From the NCBI GenBank assembly GCA_001636495.1, contig KV440964.1, positions 3,984,666-4,048,665 on the forward strand: DNA of 64,000 nucleotides, read 5' to 3'. The notes beneath the pieces are model-generated. The model did no database searches, was not told the origin of the DNA, and saw only the letters and a program-made list of their open reading frames with translations. The translations under genes were made by a program, and so were the position numbers. This document shows positions 1 through 6,440 of this stretch, in pieces (positions within the stretch are counted from its first letter, which is position 1; each line of letters opens with the position of its first letter). Origin of the DNA: Sutcliffiella horikoshii. GTDB taxonomy: Bacteria; Bacillota; Bacilli; Bacillales; Bacillaceae_I.

Positions 1-613
1 GCTTTCCTATCTTATTGCCATACTTCTCTTGAAAAAAAGAGTATCCTTGGTTCAAACTCAAATAGAATCCACTCATGTCTGCTTTAAATAGATAAACAAC
101 ATAATAACCACGAGTAGCAGAATTAGTAACATTTCTCGAAAAGATACACAACCATGGTATTTCAGCCCACTGACCTTGGCCTACAGATCCTGTTACTTGA
201 TACTTAGATTCATTTAAAGGCACTCCCTTAATAAAGCTGCTTTTAAGATTCTCACGGATAAAACTTCCCATTGCATGCCCTTTAAACTGTTCTGTCTTAG
301 ATTTGAGATAATTACCAAGCACAAACTGCAAATGTTCAACTAGAATTAATTGATTTCTCCTCGGAAGTTTTTTGAGCTCTGACATTTCATTAGTTGTAAC
401 TGAATGGTTAAGCAATTGGTTTAGAGAAACTCCAAACAACTCGGCAAGTTTTATTAAAGTCTCTCCATCGACTCTTTGCTCACCGTTTTCTATTTTACCT
501 AACGATGTATACGGCACACCAATCTCACGGGATAATTCCCTTAAAGACAAACCTTTTGATTCCCTTTGACTACGGATACTTCTTCCAATGTATATTTTAT
601 CAATCCTTGACAC
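1..613 (-). CDS. XRE-type HTH regulator fused to McrB-type N-terminal domain (DUF3578), partial
   Basis: The gene is open at the left edge, so about 204 N-terminal residues are visible. The GTG start at 613 has AGGGGA nine bases upstream. Residues 8 to 62 form a Cro/CI-type helix-turn-helix (SIRSQRESKGLSLRELSREI, then a second helix with YTSLGKIENGE). From about residue 100 the protein matches the DUF3578/MrcB_N family: a G-S-x-G-x-G-x-W-A-x-x-P-W core followed by SATRGYYVVYLF and YLSLNQGYSFF. In McrB-type restriction proteins this domain is the N-terminal DNA-recognition module. The fusion suggests a sequence-specific regulator that may also sense modified DNA; that is inference. The operator dyads at 712 to 793 lie upstream. 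The C-terminal part, possibly a nuclease or NTPase, is outside the window. Confidence 0.82.
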   Translation of the reverse strand, partial: MSRIDKIYIGRSIRSQRESKGLSLRELSREIGVPYTSLGKIENGEQRVDGETLIKLAELFGVSLNQLLNHSVTTNEMSELKKLPRRNQLILVEHLQFVLGNYLKSKTEQFKGHAMGSFIRENLKSSFIKGVPLNESKYQVTGSVGQGQWAEIPWLCIFSRNVTNSATRGYYVVYLFKADMSGFYLSLNQGYSFFQEKYGNKIGK

Positions 614-641
614 AACTACATCTCCCCTATGTTTTTATGCT

Positions 642-670
642 TTAATATTAACATGAATATTTGAGTGCAA
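642..670 (-). promoter_or_regulatory. SigA-type promoter of the HTH-McrB_N gene
   Basis: Minus strand TTGCAC (670 to 665), 17 bp spacer, TATAA-like TATTAA (647 to 642), placed just before the GTG start at 613. A good match to the housekeeping consensus with ideal spacing. Confidence 0.6.
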
Positions 671-711
671 GCAATTTTTTCAACCTTTCCCAGTCGTTTT
701 TTTATTATTCA

Positions 712-793
712 ATGTTTCTAAAAAAGAAACATATATAAAATTATTTTTGTTTCTATATAAGAAACACGGATATATTTCTAAACAAATAGAAAC
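712..793. promoter_or_regulatory. Three operator-like dyads (TTTCT...AGAAA)
   Basis: Dyad 1 (712-732) is ATGTTTCT-N5-AGAAACAT, perfect over 8 bp arms. Dyad 2 (748-766) is TGTTTCT-N5-AGAAACA, perfect over 7 bp arms. Dyad 3 (773-793) repeats TTTCT and AGAAA with an 8 bp spacer. The arrangement fits binding by the dimeric HTH protein encoded just to the left. A possible rightward promoter (TTGTTT at 747, 18 bp spacer, TATATT at 771) overlaps dyad 2. Confidence 0.6.
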
Positions 794-1181
794 TGCTTTG
801 CGTCTTAACCAAGCAGTTCCATAACCTTTTTGATTTTTATTATCTTAAATTTTTTATTAATTACAAAAACTCCCAACAACTACATGCTTTGAGAATACTA
901 TTCTTCTTGCAACTCAATAGAATAATACAAATGATTTTTTGAATTATTTCCGTGCTTTTAGTTAAAGTGAAATCACATCTATTTTAGAATACAGTGGATA
1001 CCCAATTTCGATTTTAGTATTAATTAAAATATGTCCTGTCTATACAATAAGAACTGCTTACAAATTCTCCACCATCTTAAAGTAAAAACATAATTAAAAA
1101 AGAAAATATTGGATATATACCTTTCACTGATAAAAAAAGAATATATAATGTAACTAGCTTGCTTTTTAGGAGGGAATAAAT
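794..1181. other. AT-rich intergenic stretch, no gene seen
   Basis: Very AT-rich spacer. A hairpin with arms AACTGCTT and AAGCAGTT lies at about 791 to 822 and could stop transcription in either direction. No reading frame with a ribosome binding site was found before the gene starting at 1182. Confidence 0.5.
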
Positions 1182-1811
1182 ATTAAAAAACTATTATTCT
1201 TTATTATATTTTTAGGTGTTTTATATTTTATTGTAGGCTTTTTAGCAGTTAAATTAGGTTGGCTTGACAATAATACTTATCATTCTTATGCAACAGTTGT
1301 CGGTGGGATTGCAACATTATGCGGTTTAATAACTTTCACTTTACCTAATTTAACAGCAGATGATTTAGAAAAACTTGAAATCAAATCCCTAGAAAGAGTA
1401 ACAAAAATAGCAGAAGATTTAAATTTAAAAAAAGGCGAGCTTTACATTAAGGAATCTGAAATAAGTAGGCTAGACCAACAAAAAAAAGAAATGGAATTTC
1501 TAGTTAGAAAAGCAAGTTTAAGTCTTTTCTTACAAGATCAAGTAGAAAGAAATGAGACCAGAGTTTTAAAATTAATTAGCGAGGATAAAGAACTCATCCG
1601 TTCACTAGAAGAAATAATGGCGAACAGGGAAAAATTAGCTGCACTAGATGAAGAAATCAAAGTGAGTGAACAAGTGGAATTATTAGAGGAGATCATCAAA
1701 AGGGCCAAAGGAAATGAAAATAGCTCTATTACATTTATGGGCATAGGTACTATTCCTATTCCTATTACTCCTTTTATAGAAAGGTTGATTCAAGTATTCC
1801 GTCTTAAATAA
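1182..1811 (+). CDS. Membrane-anchored coiled-coil protein with apparent ATT start
   Basis: Unrecognised protein of 209 residues. The frame opens with ATT-AAA-AAA eight bases after a perfect AGGAGG (1169-1174). No ATG, GTG or TTG occurs in frame before codon 104 (ATG at 1491), and that ATG has no good ribosome binding site. Reading from ATT gives a sensible protein: a first membrane segment (about residues 4 to 21), a short loop with GWLDNNTYHSYA, a second membrane segment (about 36 to 51), then a long charged helical region (about 60 to 180, many E, K and L) predicted as cytoplasmic coiled coil, and a hydrophobic tail rich in I and P. ATT initiation is rare but known (infC). The alternative is a recently lost ATG. 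It belongs to the mobile element; function unknown. Confidence 0.62.
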   Translation: MKKLLFFIIFLGVLYFIVGFLAVKLGWLDNNTYHSYATVVGGIATLCGLITFTLPNLTADDLEKLEIKSLERVTKIAEDLNLKKGELYIKESEISRLDQQKKEMEFLVRKASLSLFLQDQVERNETRVLKLISEDKELIRSLEEIMANREKLAALDEEIKVSEQVELLEEIIKRAKGNENSSITFMGIGTIPIPITPFIERLIQVFRLK

Positions 1812-2413
1812 AATAATTTCCTGGATATCGAAAAAAGAAAGTGTTTTATTTCTTAGCATGGGTTCTCCATTTTACCCATTGAGTACAAAAATATATTAAG
1901 TAAATCCTGTATGTAAGCCGTACCCCCGTCTCTATATGGCTTGGGGGTACGCAATCTACACATACCTCTACTGCGGACGTATTAACTAGGTTCCTTAATT
2001 CTTAGAATAATAGAGTTTTCTTCTTTAACGAGCGAGTAGCTCTAAGAAAAGAAATTTATACACGGTGAGGACTCTCTCTTTCCTATTTCCCCTTCGTTCT
2101 TTGTTTCGTTTTTTCTTCAATTTACTTTTAGCCGCTATTATTTCTTACTATTTCTTTGCGTAGAGTAACTATATAATACTTAACAGTTAAATGCTGTGAT
2201 ATATAATATAGCCTATCTTCAAACAGTTATGTAATTACGCAGCGAACAAACAAGACTTCTTACTTCGGTTTACTTGTTTAAGGGGTAGAAAATTAATTTA
2301 TAGACCATAGCAGCGAGTAACCTTTAAATATGTTATACCTGGAGTTTCCCTATACCGTAACAGTGCGTAGTCCTATTATCTAAGCCTTTTAAGCTGCCGC
2401 CCTTCGCGTACAC
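1812..2413. other. Intergenic stretch of the element with hairpins
   Basis: No credible coding frame. It holds a perfect 9 bp inverted repeat (CGTACCCCC at 1919-1927 with GGGGGTACG at 1943-1951), probably the end of the upstream transcription unit although it lacks a clear T-run, and a second dyad with arms AAACAAG and CTTGTTT at about 2246 to 2281. Confidence 0.4.
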
Positions 2414-2527
2414 TCAATAGAGCGATCTACTAACGCCCCGTTGGTCTGCTTCATGTACTATCTGGGCTAGTTCCTGCTGTGGCATCACGTTATACTCTCC
2501 GTCATTATTAACTATTTTATATTCCAC
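2414..2527 (-). CDS. Small unknown protein (37 aa)
   Basis: Minus-strand frame of 37 residues starting at GTG 2527, seven bases after AGGAGG, which is as good a ribosome binding site as any in the element. The peptide is polar and probably soluble (starts MEYKIVNNDGEYNVMPQQEL, ends in RSLY). I do not recognise it. Two 24 bp direct repeats at 2615-2670 lie just upstream and may control it. Small size is the main reason for doubt. Confidence 0.45.
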   Translation of the reverse strand: MEYKIVNNDGEYNVMPQQELAQIVHEADQRGVSRSLY

Positions 2528-2614
2528 TTGTTCCCCTCCTTTCTATTTTCGGACGAAAAAACCCTCTCGTATAGATAGGCACTCTCATGATATACGTTTC
2601 GTATTTTGTTTACA

Positions 2615-2670
2615 CACTTTGAAAATATCGTACCTTTTTGCCATTTCACTTTGAAAATATCGCATCTTTT
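2615..2670. repeat. Pair of 24 bp direct repeats, iteron- or operator-like
   Basis: CACTTTGAAAATATCG followed by TACCTTTT (2615-2638) recurs at 2647-2670 as CACTTTGAAAATATCG followed by CATCTTTT. Start-to-start spacing is 32 bp, about three helical turns, so a protein could bind both on one face. They lie 88 to 143 bp upstream of the small minus-strand gene. Confidence 0.6.
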
Positions 2671-2797
2671 CTAGATCCATTAATACCTTGCGGCAGTAAG
2701 GATAGGCGGTGTTTTTAAGGCGAATAGCTCTCTTACTCTTATAGTTATACTTCGCAAGCATCTTCGCATATTATAGAGTTTTTGTTTGCGTTTTATG

Positions 2798-2921
2798 CGG
2801 GCTACGCCCCTGCTCGCCTGCGGCTCTCATATTAGCGATTAAAATATCCAATATAACTAATATATTTTCGCAAGAAATATTAATAGTTTGAGCTATTGCG
2901 AAAAACTACAGGCGTAGCCCG
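2798..2921. other. Nested inverted repeats (124 bp structured segment)
   Basis: An outer 11 bp perfect inverted repeat (CGGGCTACGCC 2798-2808, GGCGTAGCCCG 2911-2921) encloses an inner 9 bp one (TTTTCGCAA 2865-2873, TTGCGAAAA 2896-2904). It precedes the DUF4160 gene. It could be a structured RNA leader, or an origin-like DNA element of the mobile element; the sequence alone does not decide. Confidence 0.5.
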
Positions 2922-3007
2922 TTAATAAATCGGTGTTGGTTGTTGTCAAAAAGAAAGGATTAGTAAAACTATTGTCGAAATAATTGATTTAGAAAGGAGG
3001 AGATTTT

Positions 3008-3406
3008 TTGAATGAAAATCTGGAGTTAGCTGTAGTAGAGTTATTACATGATTTAAACGAAGGACGCATAAAACGAATAAAGGTTAGAAGTATAAAGCCA
3101 TATACAGGATATAGACGAGTTTATAAGCCGCATAGATATCAATTACTAGTGGATAGAGTACATAATATAGAAATAAGAATTTGGAATAATGACCACCCAC
3201 CACCGCATTTTCACGCAATCTTAAACAGTCATTTTGATGTAAGAGTAGATATTGAAACATCTACAGTACTATCAGTAAAAGACGGAAAAATCCGGAGTAA
3301 ACATAAGAAAATGATTGAATCTTGGGCTGAGGATAATAAACATCTGTTACGTACAAAGTGGGAAGAAACTAGACCAACTGAAATTTACGCAACTGCTAAT
3401 CGATAA
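3008..3406 (+). CDS. DUF4160 domain protein
   Basis: Protein of 132 residues starting at TTG, seven bases after AAAGGAGG. Residues 55 to 125 match the DUF4160 family: an IRIWNNDHPPPHFHA core with conserved D-H-P-P-P-H-F-H, followed by a basic segment and W-x-x-x-N (SWAEDNKHLL). In bacteria this family is often paired with small DUF2442 proteins and has been linked to toxin-antitoxin loci. No DUF2442 partner is visible here; instead the protein has an unusual 50-residue basic N-terminal extension (KRIKVRSIKPYTGYRRVYKP). It could act on nucleic acid, but this is unproven. A stem-loop with T-run follows. Confidence 0.75.
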   Translation: MNENLELAVVELLHDLNEGRIKRIKVRSIKPYTGYRRVYKPHRYQLLVDRVHNIEIRIWNNDHPPPHFHAILNSHFDVRVDIETSTVLSVKDGKIRSKHKKMIESWAEDNKHLLRTKWEETRPTEIYATANR

Positions 3407-3456
3407 CCCCTCGTATTTAAAAGTATATTGCGTAATCTAGATACAGCAGTCGATCG

Positions 3457-3489
3457 CTCTCCCCCTTACGGCTTGGGGGGATTGCTTTT
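3457..3489 (+). terminator. Terminator after the DUF4160 gene
   Basis: CCCCC/GGGGGG stem (3461-3480) with a nine-base loop followed by ATTGCTTTT. The T-run is weak. Confidence 0.5.
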
Positions 3490-3792
3490 GCTTCCCTGTT
3501 ACTGCTTATTTCCTTCTTTTGCTATTTTCTTAATGCAAAGAGTAGCTCAGTAGCTCTTTACTGCAAACAGCGAAGACGCTTCTACAGCCATTTAAAAGTC
3601 TTCTTTCCCCTGCTATCCTTCGATAGTCCTTTTGACTAATCGGACTGCTTCTCTAGAACGTTCTGACATAGCTAACTTTTTCACTGTGTACTCTTCTACC
3701 TATCATTTCGCTACACAGTTTTATGTATAGTGGTAACGCTCTATGTATCGCAAAGGCTCGACAAGCATATGCGGACATAAAAAAAGAGCGAC
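3490..3792. other. Intergenic stretch, nothing recognised
   Basis: About 300 bp between convergent genes, with no frame carrying a ribosome binding site and no strong hairpin. Confidence 0.4.
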
Positions 3793-4416
3793 TTAACTGC
3801 GCCCTGCTTCGCTCTCTAATTGTTTGACTAGCTTGTAAAACGTCGTCTTCTTAACAGCCGCCCTCTTCATGGCTTCTACTGCGCTAATCTTGTCCGCCTT
3901 CCATTCCGCATAGGCTTCTTTAAATGCGTCCGTATATGCTGCCCTCGGTCTTCCTAAGTGCTTCCCTTGCGCTTTAGCTATTTTTATTCCTTCCGCTTGC
4001 CTAGTGCGTATCTTGTTGCGCTCCTGTTCGGCTATGTAGCTAAACAACGATAAGAATTGGTCTTCCATTACTTTCCCAACGTCGCCCATATCCCTAAATT
4101 TACGACTATTAAACAGGCTTTCATTCTCTAGTACGATTATGTCTGCACCTATTCCTCTAGTTATCTCTTTCCATTCGCTAATTATAGCGTCGTAATTTCT
4201 TCCTAGTCGGTCAAGTGCGTCTACATACATTAAGTCGCCTCTACGCAGCGTACTCTTTAACGCTTGATATTGCGGACGGTTAAAGTCCTTCCCGCTCGCT
4301 TTGTCTGTAAATATGTCACGTTCACATATACCTAATTCCGTCATTTTGTTTAGTTGTCGCTCTTCGTTTTGTTCCTGTGTTGATACTCGAATGTAGCCAA
4401 ACGTTTTCGCCTCCAT
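3793..4416 (-). CDS. Serine site-specific resolvase/invertase
   Basis: Protein of 207 residues of the small serine recombinase family (Tn3 resolvase, Hin/Pin type). The N-terminal catalytic domain shows FGYIRVST with the nucleophile Ser12, then GDLMYVDALDRLGRN with the conserved R-L-G-R active-site segment, and a long E helix (EQERNKIRTRQAEGI). The C-terminal helix-turn-helix covers about residues 165 to 200. I chose ATG 4416 (MEAKTFGYIRVS) because it has AGGGG seven bases upstream and matches the family start; ATG 4434 would add six residues. It probably resolves multimers or inverts a segment of the element. Repeated TACGTTCG motifs lie upstream at 4462-4529. Confidence 0.9.
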   Translation of the reverse strand: MEAKTFGYIRVSTQEQNEERQLNKMTELGICERDIFTDKASGKDFNRPQYQALKSTLRRGDLMYVDALDRLGRNYDAIISEWKEITRGIGADIIVLENESLFNSRKFRDMGDVGKVMEDQFLSLFSYIAEQERNKIRTRQAEGIKIAKAQGKHLGRPRAAYTDAFKEAYAEWKADKISAVEAMKRAAVKKTTFYKLVKQLESEAGRS

Positions 4417-4461
4417 GTTATCGCCCCTTGTCATAAATTCCCTATAACAAGTATACTGCTA

Positions 4462-4529
4462 TACGTTCGTAAAGGTCAATATCAATTTAGAACGTTCGCA
4501 AAATAAATAAATCTACCTATACGAACGTA
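4462..4529. promoter_or_regulatory. Res-like cluster upstream of the resolvase
   Basis: TACGTTCGTA (4462-4471) and its exact reverse complement TACGAACGTA (4520-4529) flank a related GAACGTTCGCA (4490-4500), with roughly 28 to 30 bp between sites. A fourth relative (GCGAACGTTT) is at 4601. Spacing and position fit recombination subsites or an operator of the resolvase. Confidence 0.4.
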
Positions 4530-4662
4530 TCAGATAGCTCTTTACCTATTCCGCAAAGGTATACCATTACGGACATACATTAAAAAGTCTTTTGCATAAC
4601 GCGAACGTTTCTTTTGTGATTTTTTTACTATTGCTATGATTTACGACGATAAAGGAATAGAA

Positions 4663-4818
4663 TTATAATTTCGGCTCAGTTTCATCTAGTAGGCGCAATA
4701 TATTTTTCAAGTCTATTACAGCCCTTTCCTTCGTGTAAGAATCGTCTTCTGATAGCATTCCGATAATTGGTATTAGCTGTGCCTTAATTACAACAATATC
4801 CTCTTTATAGTTCATCAT
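4663..4818 (-). CDS. Small unknown protein (51 aa)
   Basis: Minus-strand frame of 51 residues starting at ATG 4818, eight bases after AGGAGG. Sequence begins MMNYKEDIVVIKAQLIPIIG and ends LLDETEPKL. It looks like one or two amphipathic helices with an acidic end, no membrane segment. I do not recognise a family. It is separated from the resolvase by about 230 bp of non-coding DNA, and its strong ribosome binding site supports it as a real small gene of the element. Confidence 0.6.
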   Translation of the reverse strand: MMNYKEDIVVIKAQLIPIIGMLSEDDSYTKERAVIDLKNILRLLDETEPKL

Positions 4819-5140
4819 AGCTTTCACCTCCTATCGTATATAGATTAGATTAATATTGTCCTTTTTATTAATATACATCCCCCTGAGTTTGAAGCACCGT
4901 GTCCAACAGCGGAATGCAGCGCCTGAAATACGTAAACATTAGTAAAACTTACCTTTTGAATTTATGTATATCCACCAACGCTTTCATAAGGTAAAGTGAT
5001 AAAGTTATACTGTTTACATGACTTGCATCTATTTCATTTGCGACTTGGTTGACCAATTATGATATATAATTTAGTTATTAATAAAAACGTCCTCCGTAGT
5101 GCTAGTACGAAAAGACGTTTTATGAAAGGCAGGTGTCCTA
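4819..5140. other. Intergenic stretch with leader hairpin of the toxin-like gene
   Basis: No gene longer than a few codons. Near its end the dyad AAAACGTC (about 5085) with GACGTTTT (about 5114) would fold in the leader of the 25-codon gene at 5141, placing its weak ribosome binding site next to a stem. A TATAAT at about 5062 could be the -10 box. Confidence 0.4.
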
Positions 5141-5218
5141 ATGGACGCAAATACAGTTCTAGCGGTATGCTCGCTTTTATTGGTAGTTCTAGCTATCAAT
5201 GATAGGCGAAAACAATAA
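5141..5218 (+). CDS. Hydrophobic 25-residue peptide, possible type I toxin
   Basis: ATG at 5141 begins a 25-residue peptide: a four-residue polar start, one membrane helix (TVLAVCSLLLVVLAI), then a charged tail NDRRKQ. This layout (single helix, positive C-terminus, weak AGGTG ribosome binding site, 5' leader hairpin, strong terminator right behind) is that of the short type I toxins of Firmicutes prophages and plasmids (Fst/Ldr, TxpA/BsrG or Hol_Tox types). The antitoxin would be an antisense RNA from the minus strand across 5200-5280; I cannot locate its promoter with confidence. Family membership is inferred from layout, not from clear similarity. Confidence 0.5.
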   Translation: MDANTVLAVCSLLLVVLAINDRRKQ

Positions 5219-5231
5219 CATTACCTGCGCT

Positions 5232-5268
5232 AGCGTTCGAATGTTTGCCGACATTTCGAGCGCTTTTT
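5232..5268 (+). terminator. Terminator after the toxin-like gene
   Basis: Stem AGCGTTCGAATG (5232-5243) with CATTTCGAGCGCT (5252-5264), one bulge, then TTTT. Confidence 0.7.
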
Positions 5269-5581
5269 CATTATATATTATAGCAAGCCAATGGTAAAAC
5301 AGTGACGGTTTTTGGTACGCAATAGAACAGGTTTATGATTAGTATGGGACATTCTGACCAACTTATAATAGGCGTTCTTCCTTGTCACTTTCTACTTTCA
5401 AAAAAACGCAGTATATTCATTCAGCGAAAATACTATTCCATTTTTATCTAAATATGGTATTATATTAATTAGCTCGGAAACGTGGGGATGTCGGTCTAGG
5501 AAACCATCATTTAAATAACTGAGTAAAATCAATACCTCGTTAGCTGCGGCGCGCCGCAAAAATCTTATGAGGTGATTGGTT

Positions 5582-5779
5582 ATGAAAAAGAAAGTATTGT
5601 TGATTGTGACTATGGTAGTTTTGCTACTCCTTCTAGGGGTAAGTACAAAGTTGGTAGTGGTACAAATCGTACTAAACACAAACTCGCTGGCTTCATACTG
5701 GAATATTCTCTTAGTAGGTATGTTCGGTATAGTAGGTGGAGAACTCCTAAAGCTTGTCTTAAAAAGGGTGCCTGACTGA
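5582..5779 (+). CDS. Small two-helix membrane protein (65 aa)
   Basis: ATG 5582 preceded by GAGGTGAT seven bases away. The 65-residue protein has a lysine start (MKKK), one membrane helix (about residues 4 to 28), a polar loop with LNTNSLASYW, a second helix (about 42 to 60) and the tail KRVPD. Not recognised. A 14 bp palindrome TGCGGCGCGCCGCA (5545-5558) precedes the ribosome binding site. The following segment (5774-5960) is unusually rich in hairpins. Confidence 0.5.
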   Translation: MKKKVLLIVTMVVLLLLLGVSTKLVVVQIVLNTNSLASYWNILLVGMFGIVGGELLKLVLKRVPD

Positions 5780-5960
5780 GGTTCGCCTCTGTAGGAGGCA
5801 TCCTCACCTACTGAGGGTTCCCCCTAAATGCCGTTAAGGCATAGCTCGGGTGAACATAGTCACAAGTCGACACAGTGCTTTCCAATTGTAACAATCACAC
5901 GGCGTACAAGGACTCTTTTCAAAAGCGAATGCCTAGATTCGTTATGAGGGAGTCCTTTGT
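5774..5960 (+). other. Hairpin-dense segment, possible structured RNA
   Basis: Successive dyads: GAGG-TTCG-CCTC (5778-5789), the competing GCCTC/GAGGC (5785-5799), CCTCA/TGAGG (5802-5816) whose CCTAC loop can pair with GTAGG at 5791, TGCC/GGCA (5829-5841), and a long outer stem AAGGACTC/GGAGTCCTT (5908-5957) with CGAAT/ATTCG inside. No gene was seen. The first hairpin may end the upstream gene; the rest suggests a folded transcript. Confidence 0.4.
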
Positions 5961-6007
5961 TGCGTTTTCTGAAGCTAAACTAGCTTTATTTACATTCACA
6001 TTATTTT

Positions 6008-6033
6008 AAAAAATGACGCTCGACAGTGAGCGC
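6008..6033 (-). terminator. Terminator after the 94-aa gene
   Basis: Minus strand stem CGCTC/GAGCG with loop ACTGTC followed by ATTTTTT. Confidence 0.75.
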
Positions 6034-6054
6034 CTTTATGGTTCTATTTACTTC

Positions 6055-6339
6055 CTACCGCTTCGTTACATGCCACTTTAGGATTGCCTCTTTATAACGC
6101 ATGTATTCGTTTGCTAGATGCGCCCTTGCTGCCTTGCATTCGTCTAGGTCTTCGCGACGTCCACGCATTTCATAGAATATACTTTGCGCTCGATTGTACA
6201 GCGCTCTAAATTCTTTTAGAGTAGGCGCAGCTAGGTTATACTCGCTCATTTCTGCGTTTTTGTAATTGGCTGTAACGTAGTTTGTTACGTTTTGGTCATT
6301 GATAATATTGAAGTAGTCAGTAGCTTTTATTATCCGCAT
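6055..6339 (-). CDS. Hypothetical protein of the element (94 aa)
   Basis: ATG 6339 has AGGAGG upstream. The 94-residue soluble protein is rich in charged residues and tyrosine (RALYNRAQSIFYEMRGRRED, then EYMRYKEAILKWHVTKR) and is probably mostly helical. No family recognised. It lies immediately downstream (about 100 bp) of the recombinase gene on the same strand, but a strong terminator at 6413-6440 separates them, so it is probably transcribed on its own. Could be a recombination directionality factor or a DNA-binding accessory protein; this is only suggested by position. Confidence 0.6.
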   Translation of the reverse strand: MRIIKATDYFNIINDQNVTNYVTANYKNAEMSEYNLAAPTLKEFRALYNRAQSIFYEMRGRREDLDECKAARAHLANEYMRYKEAILKWHVTKR

Positions 6340-6412
6340 ATGATTTCCCTCCTTTCGTTTCTGTACATTTGTATAGGCGCTCTAGTTCGGGCTAATTGGT
6401 TAGCGTAATGAC

Positions 6413-6440
6413 AAAAAAAACGCTCGTATAAGCGAGCGCC
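6413..6440 (-). terminator. Terminator after the large serine recombinase
   Basis: Minus strand stem CGCTCG/CGAGCG with a short loop followed by eight T. It overlaps the stop region of the recombinase gene. Confidence 0.85.

Noticed and set aside
4440-4620. LexA (SOS) boxes
   Set aside because: The GAACGTTC-like sites lack the four-base spacer of the Bacillus CGAAC-N4-GTTCG box.
5398-5679. Minus-strand 93-codon frame (end reads SLNEYTAFF)
   Set aside because: Its first half is antisense to the better supported 65-residue membrane protein and no internal start has a ribosome binding site; may be a remnant but not supportable.
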